The position numbers were made by a program, and so were the translations under genes. The notes under the pieces were generated by a model, which was not told the DNA's origin, made no database searches, and was given only the letters and a program-made list of their open reading frames with translations. Below are positions 15,970-24,258 of a DNA stretch of 64,000 nucleotides, in pieces (the first letter of the stretch is position 1; the number at the start of each line of letters is the position of its first letter). Source of the DNA: Bacillus horti (GTDB taxonomy: Bacteria > Bacillota > Bacilli > Caldalkalibacillales > JCM-10596); NCBI RefSeq assembly GCF_030813115.1, contig NZ_JAUSTY010000006.1, positions 205,392 through 269,391 on the forward strand. Reading direction: 5' to 3'.

Positions 15970-17055
15970 ATGAATATACTATGGAAAAAAGATTTAGAAT
16001 CACTACAGAATCAGATCCCTTCACTACCTTGGTATGTGGAAAAATTTATAGATCATAAGCTTGTAGATTTAGCCCCCTCTTCCCTTCTACTTTATGCGAG
16101 AGATTACCAAGAGTTCTTGACCTGGATGATTGCTGAAGGGCTTTCAGCTTCTCCCGCACCCAAGGATGTAACACTTAGCGACCTTGAGCAACTATATGTA
16201 GAAAACATAGATTCATATCAAGCCTTTTTACGAACTTTTAAAGCAAACTCTAGCGCTACACGAGAAAGAAAAATGGCTGCTCTTAAATCACTCTTCCACT
16301 ATTTAAGCCAAATTGCCGAGGATGAGGATCACTACCCCCTTCTCAAACGAAATGTAATGGCTAAAATACGAATGAAAAAGAGAAGCAAGGATGAGATCAT
16401 TCTTAGCAAGCTTGAAGGAAAAATTCTAGAGAGCGATAAAGAAATCTATGCCTTTCTAGACTTCATAAGGAACAAGTATATAACGGTTGTAGCAGATAAT
16501 AAACAAGCTCTCTATTATTACAAAATCAATCAAATAAGAGATATTTCAATTATTAGCTTGATTCTATTTTCAGGGCTACGAGTGGCCGAGGTCACGAATC
16601 TGGATGTAAAAGACATTGACCTAGCCAAGAAAATTGCCTACGTCTATCGTAAGGGCTACGGCAGTGACAACTCAAAGCAAGCCGTATATTTTGCTGAGGA
16701 AGCAAAAGTCGAGCTAGAAAAATACTTAGAGATTCGTGAAAGTATATACACTCCAGATAGAGCAGAAGGATCTCTGTTTTTAGCTACTGCTCGTGGTCAA
16801 AAGCAAGGAAAAAGGATGTCTAAGCGTGCCGTACAGCAATTGGTTATTAAATATGCCCAAGCGTTTGGCAAACCACAGCTTACCGTCCATAAATTGCGTC
16901 ATTCCTTCGCCACTAGCTACTATCTTCATAATGATATATATAAAACATCTAGGCAGCTTGGGCATAAAAGTACAGACTCTACACAAATCTATGCCATGCT
17001 TAGTGATAAAACGATGGCCAAGGCAATAGATTTTAAGAAAGTGAACAGAGAATAA
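15970..17055 (+). CDS. xerS: Tyrosine recombinase XerS
   Basis: A 361-aa tyrosine recombinase of the XerS type, the single-protein chromosome-dimer resolution system of streptococci, also found in some bacilli. The N-terminal SAM-like DNA-binding domain (LPWYVEKFIDHKLVDL, ~15-110) precedes the catalytic domain. Catalytic residues are visible: Arg in FSGLRVAEVTNLD, HKLRHSFATSY (His and Arg), LGHKSTDSTQIYA (His and the nucleophile Tyr). ATG 15970 follows GAGGTG by 9 nt; the longer frame from 15892 has no ribosome binding site. No phage or IS genes adjoin, so it is a chromosomal housekeeping or duplicated copy rather than an integrase. Confidence 0.85.
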   Translation: MNILWKKDLESLQNQIPSLPWYVEKFIDHKLVDLAPSSLLLYARDYQEFLTWMIAEGLSASPAPKDVTLSDLEQLYVENIDSYQAFLRTFKANSSATRERKMAALKSLFHYLSQIAEDEDHYPLLKRNVMAKIRMKKRSKDEIILSKLEGKILESDKEIYAFLDFIRNKYITVVADNKQALYYYKINQIRDISIISLILFSGLRVAEVTNLDVKDIDLAKKIAYVYRKGYGSDNSKQAVYFAEEAKVELEKYLEIRESIYTPDRAEGSLFLATARGQKQGKRMSKRAVQQLVIKYAQAFGKPQLTVHKLRHSFATSYYLHNDIYKTSRQLGHKSTDSTQIYAMLSDKTMAKAIDFKKVNRE

Positions 17056-17188
17056 TGTCAAATATGGACTCGTCTAAAATATTATCTATAAATGAACAAT
17101 GGAGTCAAAATATAAATAAGACCATAGAGAGACTTAAAGATGTCATCACTATGGTCCTCACCAAGTTTGTAAATTTACAATTAATACT

Positions 17189-17659
17189 TTATTCTTCTGG
17201 TATACGAACGATCTGTTTCGTAGGAACATTAAGCCTATTCCAAAGATTTACCGTCGCAATTCCTGTAATTAGTGTAGCCAATCCCTCCTCCGTATAGTGC
17301 TTTGTTGCTTCGTTGTAAACTTCATCTGGAACTGGATTTATACGATCATTTATTCGAGTAGCTGCCTCACTAAGAGCAAGTACAGCTCTTTCTGCCTCAT
17401 TAAAGTAAGGTGTTTCTCTCCAGGCAGCTACAGCAAATAATCTTGTTTCCGTTTCACCTGCAGCTATCGCATTTTTGGAATGAAGTTCTACACATACACT
17501 GTCTCCATTGATTTGGCTTGCACGTAAATAGCAAAGAAAAAGTGTACGTGCTGGTACATTGTTTTTTTCTGCAGATGCAAATAAAGCTTTACCTAGATCT
17601 TGCAGGGATTCCATCACTTGAGGTACGATCATAACGGGACTTTTCATTCTTGATTGCAT
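17189..17659 (-). CDS. Carboxymuconolactone decarboxylase family (AhpD-like) protein, CxxC altered
   Basis: A 156-aa AhpD-like helical protein. The signature RASQINGxxxCxxxH region is present, but the first cysteine of the CxxC redox pair is Asp: QINGDSVCVELHSK (~residues 50-63). Downstream AGETETRLFAVAAWRETPYF and NLWNRLNV are typical. Canonical members are peroxidase partners or decarboxylases using the CxxC thiols, so redox function here is doubtful. ATG 17659 has AAGGAG upstream. It is divergent from an ECF sigma factor, an association well known for ECF41-type sigma factors, and has an ECF41-like promoter. Confidence 0.88.
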   Translation of the reverse strand: MQSRMKSPVMIVPQVMESLQDLGKALFASAEKNNVPARTLFLCYLRASQINGDSVCVELHSKNAIAAGETETRLFAVAAWRETPYFNEAERAVLALSEAATRINDRINPVPDEVYNEATKHYTEEGLATLITGIATVNLWNRLNVPTKQIVRIPEE

Positions 17660-17718
17660 ATGAAAACACTCCTTATATTTTTCAATTTGAACCTAACTAT
17701 TAGGCCCTTCACTATTAA

Positions 17719-17746
17719 GACGTATCTAGATAAACCGAATGTGACA
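17719..17746 (-). promoter_or_regulatory. ECF41-type promoter for the carboxymuconolactone-decarboxylase-like gene
   Basis: On the minus strand, TGTCACA (17746-17740) is followed after 17 bp by CGTC (17722-17719). This is the -35/-10 pattern known for ECF41 sigma factors (TGTCACA, about 16 bp, CGTC). It is about 60 bp upstream of the start codon. Confidence 0.7.
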
Positions 17747-17777
17747 AAGATCGAAAAAGTAATAGCTTTTGGTTTTA

Positions 17778-17804
17778 TGTCACATTACACTAGGATTATT
17801 CGTC
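17778..17804 (+). promoter_or_regulatory. ECF41-type autoregulatory promoter for the sigma factor
   Basis: TGTCACA (17778-17784), 16 bp, then CGTC (17801-17804) reproduces the ECF41 consensus spacing. The sigma factor ATG is 46 bp downstream of the -10 element, so the sigma factor probably transcribes its own gene. Confidence 0.75.
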
Positions 17805-17849
17805 ATTATTTATATAGGTATATTTATTTAATAAAGGAGAATTGGGATA

Positions 17850-18716
17850 ATGAGTAGTCCTGAAACGTTGGCAGAACAATTTGAATCTAATAGGGAACAT
17901 CTTAAATCCGTCGCCTATCGTATGCTTGGTTCACTGAGTGAAGCAGATGATGCTGTACAAGAGACTTGGTTACGCCTTAATCGTTCAGGTACAGACCAAA
18001 TTGAGAACCTTCGCGCGTGGCTGACAACAGTAGTTTCGAGAATATGTCTGGATACATTACGCTCCAGAAAAATAAAGCGGGAGGAATCATTAGAAGCTCA
18101 TTTTACTGATACCTTTGAGAGCTATGATGCAGAAAGCAGTCCTGAAGCTGAAGCTCTACTAGCTGATTCTGTTGGAGTAGCCTTGCTTGTAGTACTTGAT
18201 CACTTAAAGCCTTCAGAACGTATCACATTCGTCCTTCACGATATATTTTCTATCCCCTTTAATAAAATTGCTTCTATTCTAGGGAAATCTGAGATAGCAA
18301 CAAGGAAAATAGCAAGCAGGGCGCGTCGACGAGTACATGGCGCAGACACTAGGAAAGCCTCTGATTTTGAGCATAAACACGAGCTTGTGGACGCCTTCTT
18401 AACGGCTGCCCGTAAAGGGGATTTTGATCGATTATTGGATGTACTGCATCCAAACGTTGTCCTTAGAGATGATCGCCAAACAGGTACGATCAGAACCACT
18501 AAAGGTGCAAAAGCTCTTGCGAATCAAGTCATAGGACGCGCACAGGCTGCACAGATTGCGCTTATAAATGGATCAATTGGAGTCATAGCTGCCCCTTATG
18601 GAAAATTGCTGTACAGTATTCAATTTAAAATGACAAAAGAAAAAATTACTGAAATAGACTTAATCTCCTCTCCGACTAGATTAAAAGAGCTTGAGATAGA
18701 AGTTGTAAATCTATGA
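17850..18716 (+). CDS. ECF sigma factor with C-terminal SnoaL-like domain (SigJ/ECF41-like)
   Basis: A 288-aa extracytoplasmic-function sigma factor fused to a regulatory SnoaL-like domain. Region 2 spans ~10-75 (YRMLGSLSEADDAVQETWLRL, NLRAWLTTVVSRICLDTLRSR), region 4 spans ~105-165 (LKPSERITFVLHDIFSIPF, ASRARRRVHG) and the SnoaL-like domain ~175-288 (LVDAFLTAARKGDFDRLLDVLHP). The WLPEP linker and DGGG motif of canonical ECF41 are not seen, so it is divergent (ECF41 or the related ECF56 group). The C-terminal domain normally replaces an anti-sigma factor. ATG 17850 follows AAAGGAG. Promoters matching its expected specificity flank it on both sides. Confidence 0.9.
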   Translation: MSSPETLAEQFESNREHLKSVAYRMLGSLSEADDAVQETWLRLNRSGTDQIENLRAWLTTVVSRICLDTLRSRKIKREESLEAHFTDTFESYDAESSPEAEALLADSVGVALLVVLDHLKPSERITFVLHDIFSIPFNKIASILGKSEIATRKIASRARRRVHGADTRKASDFEHKHELVDAFLTAARKGDFDRLLDVLHPNVVLRDDRQTGTIRTTKGAKALANQVIGRAQAAQIALINGSIGVIAAPYGKLLYSIQFKMTKEKITEIDLISSPTRLKELEIEVVNL

Positions 18717-18767
18717 GTCGTAGATCTATGAAAGGATGTAGTTTACGTTCCTATTTATTTCTTCAAA

Positions 18768-18815
18768 AAAAGTGCTTGGAAAGGGATATTAATCCTTCTT
18801 TCCAAGCGCTTTTAA
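18768..18815. terminator. Bidirectional terminator between sigma factor and thi operon
   Basis: AGTGCTTGGAAAG pairs with CTTTCCAAGCGCT, with A-run on one side and T-run on the other. It ends both the sigma factor transcript and the minus-strand thiamine salvage operon. Confidence 0.85.
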
Positions 18816-18875
18816 TCTGTTCACTCTGTAATTACTATTATGAGTAAACCAACATAGAATAGAACATACTTATTT

Positions 18876-19865
18876 TCAGTTTATGTTTATAAAAAACTCT
18901 TCTGCCTCAGGAGAAGTAGTGATTAACCCCGCCTCATACATCCAGTCTCGTACTTCCTCCCATGAACTGATCTGTTGTGAACCAAACGCCTCACCTTCTC
19001 CAGTCATTTTAGGTAAAAGAATTGACATACTCTCCTTTTCTACCTCTTCAATAAGCGGGAAATTGGTTTGATCCTGATTGCTAAGCAGAATAGAAAGGGC
19101 TTCATCTGGATTTTGCTGCATAAATTCAAAGCCTTTTCGTGCAGCTCTCCAAAACGCCTCAATGCCTTCCCGCTCTTCCTCCCATGTATTTTCACTAGTC
19201 ACTAATACAATTTCATTGTAGGCAGGAACACCGAAATCAGTTGGGTTAAAATAACGAGTTTCATACCCCTCGTGGCGAAGCACTGGAACCTCATGATTAA
19301 TATACGCACCAATAACGGCATCAACATTGTTAGTTACCATAGATGAACCTAGTTCAAATCCCACATCAATCATATCAACAGCGTCTGGATCTCCTCCATC
19401 ATGACTAATCATGGTATGCATTAATGCCTCGTTAAGTGGAATTCCAGGGTAGCCTAGCTTCAATCCTTCTAAATCCTTTGGCGATTGGATCGGACTATCC
19501 TCTAATAACACAATATGATTTAACGGGGAACGCACAATAGATGCAATAGCTTTAACAGGTACATTCTCATTTGCACGTGCCATAATGACATCAGGCTGAT
19601 AATACAGACCAAGTGTTATACGATCTGCAGCTACTAAATTTAATGGGTCCGTAGGATTAGTTGGAAACTGAATAGATACATTGACACCTTCTTCTTCAAA
19701 ATACCCTTTTTCCTCCGCTACATATAGATAGCTATGAACGGCATTTGGATACCAATCTAACATAATGCTTACTTCATGATTATCACTAGAGCTACCTGTT
19801 TGTGAACATGCAGCTAATACTAAACTCATAAGTAAAAGTAAACCCAATTTCAAGCTCTTTTTCAT
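18876..19865 (-). CDS. thiY: Thiamine-pyrimidine ABC transporter, substrate-binding lipoprotein ThiY
   Basis: A 329-aa lipoprotein with an N-terminal signal peptide and lipobox VLAAC (Cys ~residue 20). The mature part is an NMT1/ThiY-type binding protein (SIMLDWYPNAVHSYLYVAEEKGYF; DLEGLKLGYPGIPLNEA). In B. halodurans ThiY binds formylaminopyrimidine, a soil degradation product of thiamine. ATG 19865 overlaps the stop of thiX and follows GGAGGAAG. Last gene of the riboswitch-controlled operon. The ligand is inferred from operon context. Confidence 0.88.
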   Translation of the reverse strand: MKKSLKLGLLLLMSLVLAACSQTGSSSDNHEVSIMLDWYPNAVHSYLYVAEEKGYFEEEGVNVSIQFPTNPTDPLNLVAADRITLGLYYQPDVIMARANENVPVKAIASIVRSPLNHIVLLEDSPIQSPKDLEGLKLGYPGIPLNEALMHTMISHDGGDPDAVDMIDVGFELGSSMVTNNVDAVIGAYINHEVPVLRHEGYETRYFNPTDFGVPAYNEIVLVTSENTWEEEREGIEAFWRAARKGFEFMQQNPDEALSILLSNQDQTNFPLIEEVEKESMSILLPKMTGEGEAFGSQQISSWEEVRDWMYEAGLITTSPEAEEFFININ

Positions 19866-20617
19866 TTCGTCTTCCTCCATTTTAGAACAACGGCTTCTAT
19901 TTTTGATACAGCTAAAAACAAAATAATTCCTAGTACAGATAATAATAGGATTGGAGCAAATACAGCAGGTCCATCAAATTGGGTCATCATTCTTCTACTA
20001 AAGTATCCTAGACCCGATTGAGCGCCTAACCACTCACCAATTGCTGCTCCAATAACACTCAACGTAACGGCAACCTTTAAACCTGAAAAAAAGTGTGGCA
20101 ACGCAGAAGGAACACTCAGCTTCAGAAAAATATCCTTTGGACGAGCTCCCATCGTTAAGAGTAATTCCTTATACTCCTTACTGACAGAACGAAAACCATC
20201 ATACGTATTCACCGCAATAGGAAAAAATGTAATAAGTACGGTAACCGCTACCTTCGCCCATATTGAATAACCGAACCATAAGACAAAGATTGGTGCTAAA
20301 GCAATAATTGGGATTGTTTGCGAAGCAATAACCACCGGATAAAATGTACTTCTAGCCCAGCCTTTTAGTGACATTAACGCAGCTAACCCTACTCCAAAAA
20401 TTAGAGAAATGAGTAAGCCAATTGAAACAATAAGTAATGTGGACGGTAAATGATGGAGCAGTAAAACCTCTTTTAGCTCCCATAACCGAATTAAAATTTG
20501 CACAGGGGACGGAATAATAAACTTTTTGTCATAGATTCGTGCCCATATCTCCCAGATCACCAATAAAACGAGGACAAAACTCAGTGCAGCTCCATACTTT
20601 TTAATGACGTTCCTCAT
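19862..20617 (-). CDS. thiX: Thiamine-pyrimidine ABC transporter permease ThiX
   Basis: A 251-aa permease with about six membrane segments and the BPD-type EAA loop near residues ~160-180 (ELLLTMGARPKDIFLKLSVPSAL), which contacts the ATPase. It forms the channel with ThiZ and ThiY for import of a thiamine-derived pyrimidine. It overlaps thiZ upstream and thiY downstream by 4 nt each (ATGA junctions), showing tight translational coupling. Confidence 0.9.
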   Translation of the reverse strand: MRNVIKKYGAALSFVLVLLVIWEIWARIYDKKFIIPSPVQILIRLWELKEVLLLHHLPSTLLIVSIGLLISLIFGVGLAALMSLKGWARSTFYPVVIASQTIPIIALAPIFVLWFGYSIWAKVAVTVLITFFPIAVNTYDGFRSVSKEYKELLLTMGARPKDIFLKLSVPSALPHFFSGLKVAVTLSVIGAAIGEWLGAQSGLGYFSRRMMTQFDGPAVFAPILLLSVLGIILFLAVSKIEAVVLKWRKTK

Positions 20618-21384
20618 TGACCATTGCCCCTTAGCTGCTGGATGAGTAGTTCCTTTAGAGCAATAACCTGACCTTGATTCAAATCACGTAATGTCCGTGG
20701 TCGATCAAGTGGAACCTGTACCTCCTGCAATTCTTTAATTGGCTTTTGTGTGCAGACCAATATACGATCAGATAAAAAGAGAGCCTCGTCTACATCGTGG
20801 GTGATAAACAAGATCGTTTTCCCCCACCTTTCCCACTGCTGAATAAGCCATTCCTGCATAGAGAGACGAGTTATGGCATCTAAAGCACTGAAGGGCTCAT
20901 CAAGAAGTAGAATAGGAGAACCACTTAGTACAGAACGTAAAAAGGAAACTCTCTGCCTCATCCCGCCAGAGAGTTCAGTTGGGTAACGGTGTTCTGTTCC
21001 TGCTAGCCCAAACTCATCAAGTAGGTCAAGCACCTTCCGTTTCGCTTCCTCCTTGCTAACTCCTTTTAACTCAAGGGGTAAGCAAGAGTTTTCCAAAATC
21101 GTCCTCCAAGGAAGAAGCAAGTCTTGCTGTGGCATATATCCGACTTGCCCCAACCGATCTTTTTTCCATTGACCAACCATGAGTATTTGCCCTTGTGAAG
21201 GCTGCTCTAGACCACTAATTAATCGAAACAAAGTCGTTTTCCCTGACCCACTCGGTCCGATTATGGAAACAAACTCTCCTTTTTCAATACTTAAACTTAG
21301 GGAATCTAGTAAATGACCTTGGCTTTCTACTACCCCTTCGTAGGAAAAATCAACATGCTCAAACTGCAAAACCGGTTTACTCAT
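20614..21384 (-). CDS. thiZ: Thiamine-pyrimidine ABC transporter ATPase ThiZ
   Basis: A 256-aa nucleotide-binding subunit of the nitrate/sulfonate/taurine-type ABC importers. Walker A GPSGSGKTT (~42-50), Q-loop YMPQQDLL, signature ELSGGMRQRVSF (~137), Walker B ILLLDEPFSALD (~158) and H-loop FITHDVDEA are all intact. It energises uptake through ThiX. It overlaps tenA by 8 nt and thiX by 4 nt. Confidence 0.92.
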   Translation of the reverse strand: MSKPVLQFEHVDFSYEGVVESQGHLLDSLSLSIEKGEFVSIIGPSGSGKTTLFRLISGLEQPSQGQILMVGQWKKDRLGQVGYMPQQDLLLPWRTILENSCLPLELKGVSKEEAKRKVLDLLDEFGLAGTEHRYPTELSGGMRQRVSFLRSVLSGSPILLLDEPFSALDAITRLSMQEWLIQQWERWGKTILFITHDVDEALFLSDRILVCTQKPIKELQEVQVPLDRPRTLRDLNQGQVIALKELLIQQLRGNGQ

Positions 21385-22060
21385 CTACTTGCTCATCAGG
21401 CCACATCGTCTCATGGTAAGCCATATCCCAGAACATATACTCGTACCGAGTTGTATTTAAGAAGATTTCCTCCAATCGCTTCAGCTCTTTGGATGATTTA
21501 CCCTCGGCCAAATCATCCAACAGCTCAATACACCAAGTGGCTAGCTCCCCAAACTCTTCAGAGCTATACATGCTAATCCACTCTCCATAAAATTCATGCT
21601 CAGCTGCACCCGGAATTTGACTTAACTCCTTGCCAATCTCCCAATAGCTCCACATACATGGAAGCAGGGCAGCTACCAATTCTGCTAGAGTTCCATTTTG
21701 TGCAGAATGCAGCATATAGTGAGTGTAAGCAAGCGTAATAGGAGAAGGCTCTGCTTGTTCAAGCTCTTCCTCTGAGATATCAAATCTTTTCGCATACTGT
21801 CGATGTAAAGACATCTCTTCATTTAAAGTAGAATCTAATAGGGCTGCAAATTTCCCCATCGTTTTCGTATCCTCAGACTTAACGGCTCCAATGGCGAAAA
21901 GCTTAGCATAGTCGATTAAATATAAATAATCCTGTACCATATAAAAGCGAAATTTTTCTCGATCTAATGTTCCATCTCCCATTCCAGTGACAAAGGGATG
22001 AGTATGATTTTTGCGCCAAATAGGCTGTAGCTTCTCATATAAACGTGCTGAAAATTTCAT
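21377..22060 (-). CDS. tenA: Aminopyrimidine aminohydrolase TenA
   Basis: A 227-aa TenA-family protein with the full thiaminase II / aminopyrimidine aminohydrolase signature. Asp44 lies in MVQDYLYLIDYA and the catalytic Cys135 in ALLPCMWSYWEIG, at the same numbers as the B. subtilis enzyme. It hydrolyses 4-amino-5-aminomethyl-2-methylpyrimidine to HMP so that degraded thiamine can be re-used. ATG 22060 follows AAGGAGG. It sits between the deformylase and the transporter genes, which fits the salvage pathway. Confidence 0.94.
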   Translation of the reverse strand: MKFSARLYEKLQPIWRKNHTHPFVTGMGDGTLDREKFRFYMVQDYLYLIDYAKLFAIGAVKSEDTKTMGKFAALLDSTLNEEMSLHRQYAKRFDISEEELEQAEPSPITLAYTHYMLHSAQNGTLAELVAALLPCMWSYWEIGKELSQIPGAAEHEFYGEWISMYSSEEFGELATWCIELLDDLAEGKSSKELKRLEEIFLNTTRYEYMFWDMAYHETMWPDEQVDE

Positions 22061-22073
22061 ATTAATAGCCTCC

Positions 22074-23351
22074 TTATTTTTTCGTATGTGTCCATGTATA
22101 CATGAATATTAAAATAACCTTCGTATAATCCACTAACTGCTGAATGGATACCTGTTCATTTACCGCATGTGCATTCCTTAGATCCCCTGGACCATAAATG
22201 GCTGCTGGAATCTCTGCATGACCAAACCAGCCTCCATCCGTCACCGTTGCTGATACATCCTGAATCACAGGTGTCTTCAAAACTCCTTCATGAGTTTGAG
22301 CTAAAAGCTGAACAGCACGGTGAGCTGGATCTACCTCAAGAGCCGGAAAAATTTCACCGCGATCCTCAATCATGGAGGAGCCGCCCCATTCAAAAATCAA
22401 TGGATTCTCTCTTAACCATGGATCTGCTTGGGCGACTAGCTGTAAATGACCTTCAATTTCTTTCATCACTTGCTCATGGGTCTCATCGGGATAGAAATGA
22501 ACGGTAATCCACAGTCGACATTCATCTGCAATAAAGGCAGCATGCCTACCGCCTTCAATAACGGCAGGATTGATCGTATTGGCTCCAGCGGGACAACCAG
22601 GATAACTTTTCATGACTGCCCAATCACGCTCAAGCTCCTGTAGCCCAGCAATAACCTTCATCATTTTCTCAATAGTGCTTGCCCCTTTAAGCCCTCCACC
22701 GGCATGGATCATATTTCTGCGTGTGGCATCGTGGAATGTCTGGCTACTTTTAAGCGTTACCCAGCCCGTGATGACTCCTCCCTGACCCTGAATATGAAGA
22801 TCACTTGTATCCACGACAAGAGCAAAATCAGCTGTATATCCCTTCTCACAGCAGGAAAGTGTTCCAGCCTCTCCAACCTCTTCTCCAACTACAGATTGAA
22901 AGGTCAAATCTCCAGGCAATTCAATCCCAGCCTCCTGCAACAATTGAATGGCAAACAGAGCACCAGCTACGCCCCCCTTCATATCCGCAGTGCCTCTACC
23001 AATGACAACCCCATCGCGAACAATCGGGGTAAAAGGATCACTTTCCCACACCTCATCCTCACTTACTTCAGCCACATCAATATGCCCATTAATGATTAGA
23101 CTTTTATAGCTTGAAGAATCCCTCCCCTTCAGTTCACCTACCACATTTGAGTCGCCCGGATAGAGCTCCCATTGTTCCACATCAAAGCGCATACTCTTTA
23201 AATAATCTGCAATAAAAGCCTGAGCATCTCCAGTATTCCTAGCAGGCGGTGCTGGAGTTTTGAAACGTACAAGCTTCTCAAGCAAACTGATGAGCTCATC
23301 CTGACGATGATCGACCTGCTCGACTAGCTGCTTTAACTGATCTTCGTTCAT
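22074..23351 (-). CDS. M20-family N-formyl-aminopyrimidine deformylase (YlmB-like)
   Basis: A 425-aa ArgE/DapE-like zinc amidohydrolase. Metal ligands are visible in LIINGHIDVAEV (His), GRGTADMKGGVAG (Asp), VVGEEVGEAG (Glu pair), ALVVDTSDLH (Asp) and RNAHAVNEQV (His); the dimerisation lid lies between. In thiamine salvage operons this enzyme, named YlmB in B. subtilis, removes the formyl group from imported N-formyl-aminopyrimidine before TenA acts. First gene after the TPP riboswitch; ATG 23351 follows TAGGAGG. The substrate assignment rests on operon context. Confidence 0.88.
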   Translation of the reverse strand: MNEDQLKQLVEQVDHRQDELISLLEKLVRFKTPAPPARNTGDAQAFIADYLKSMRFDVEQWELYPGDSNVVGELKGRDSSSYKSLIINGHIDVAEVSEDEVWESDPFTPIVRDGVVIGRGTADMKGGVAGALFAIQLLQEAGIELPGDLTFQSVVGEEVGEAGTLSCCEKGYTADFALVVDTSDLHIQGQGGVITGWVTLKSSQTFHDATRRNMIHAGGGLKGASTIEKMMKVIAGLQELERDWAVMKSYPGCPAGANTINPAVIEGGRHAAFIADECRLWITVHFYPDETHEQVMKEIEGHLQLVAQADPWLRENPLIFEWGGSSMIEDRGEIFPALEVDPAHRAVQLLAQTHEGVLKTPVIQDVSATVTDGGWFGHAEIPAAIYGPGDLRNAHAVNEQVSIQQLVDYTKVILIFMYTWTHTKK

Positions 23352-23394
23352 AAGATATACCTCCTAACTATGTATAGCCTAAGCAAATGTGAAC

Positions 23395-23430
23395 AAACAA
23401 AAAACCACTTTCTAGTCAAAGAAAGCGGTC
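23395..23430 (-). terminator. Riboswitch expression-platform terminator
   Basis: On the minus strand ACCGCTTTC pairs with GAAAGTGGT and is followed by TTTTTTG. It lies between the TPP aptamer and the first gene, so it should end transcription when thiamine pyrophosphate is bound. Confidence 0.85.
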
Positions 23431-23460
23431 TATTATCCAAAAAGAATATACGACATTCAT

Positions 23461-23546
23461 CCACTTCCCTTACGCTAGCATTACCTAGATCAGGTTCAAG
23501 GGTTAAGGTCATAGACCTCTCTCAGCTATTCGCACCCCTAGTGATT
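23461..23546 (-). ncRNA. TPP (THI-element) riboswitch aptamer
   Basis: The minus strand carries the conserved thi-box: CACTAGGGGTGC at the 5' side, CTGAGAG in the pyrimidine-sensing helix, ACCCTTGAACCTGATC in the pyrophosphate-sensing helix, and TAATGCTAGCG leading to the closing strand GGAAGTGG. It controls the deformylase-tenA-thiZXY operon by thiamine pyrophosphate-dependent termination. Confidence 0.96.
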
Positions 23547-23679
23547 CCTATTTTATTCAATTGAAAACAATCTACTTAAGCTTATCACTTTGTCGGAAAA
23601 TGATCAAATCATTTCCGAGCATCTCTTCCCATAAAAACAACAATCCTTTACGCGAAACCCTTTCCACAAAGCCAACCAT

Positions 23680-24102
23680 TTACCATTCACCCATGCCTAG
23701 ATTAAATTGCCACTGTATGCCAAACTTGTCTGTTAAGCTGCCATAAAGCTTGCTCCAAAATGTCTCTTGAAGCTCCATCTGCACGTTTCCACCTTCTTTG
23801 AGCTTGTCAAATAACGCTTTAATCTCATCCTCACTATCTAATACAAGTGACAGACTAAAGTTGTTCCCTTCTACAAAAGGCATATTAGGAAAAACATCAG
23901 AGAACATCATATTTCTTCCGTAAACGTTTAAACGCGTATGCATAACCCAATCCTTTACCTCCTCTGGTAATGGATATTCAGGATTCGGCGGTACCTCACC
24001 AAAGGTCATAATTTTAGGCTGCTCAGTACCAAAAACCTCAGCATAAAATTTAACAGCTTGACGGCAGTTTCCCTTAAAGTTTAGATAGATATCTACTGAC
24101 AT
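23680..24102 (-). CDS. PhnB/YjdN-like VOC-fold protein
   Basis: A 140-aa single VOC-superfamily protein of the PhnB/YjdN subgroup (3-demethylubiquinone-methyltransferase-like fold, pfam 3-dmu-9_3-mt). Typical features are YLNFKGNCRQAVKFYAEVFG at the N-terminus, MMFSDVFPNMPFVEGNNFSLSL in the middle and the end WSKLYGSLTDKFGIQWQFN. Function unknown; no methyltransferase domain is present. Monocistronic, convergent with nothing nearby. Confidence 0.88.
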   Translation of the reverse strand: MSVDIYLNFKGNCRQAVKFYAEVFGTEQPKIMTFGEVPPNPEYPLPEEVKDWVMHTRLNVYGRNMMFSDVFPNMPFVEGNNFSLSLVLDSEDEIKALFDKLKEGGNVQMELQETFWSKLYGSLTDKFGIQWQFNLGMGEW

Positions 24103-24258
24103 ACGGATGGCTCCTTTATTGTAAAATTTAGGGCTAAATTAAGCATAATACAGCTTTTCGTCTTCAGCTCTATCATATATGATTTCATTTTTCATAGCAA
24201 TTATACTTTACTATCCATTCTGTTGTCTTTACGAAGAGTTCCTATAAAACCTGATAGC

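Noticed and set aside
15970..17055. The tyrosine recombinase as a prophage or integrative-element integrase
   Set aside because: Its sequence is XerS-like, and no phage, excision, att-site or tRNA sequences surround it.
17055..17297. An 80-codon plus-strand frame right after xerS
   Set aside because: Its second half is antisense to the carboxymuconolactone-decarboxylase-like gene and the first half has no recognisable protein features; it is probably chance.
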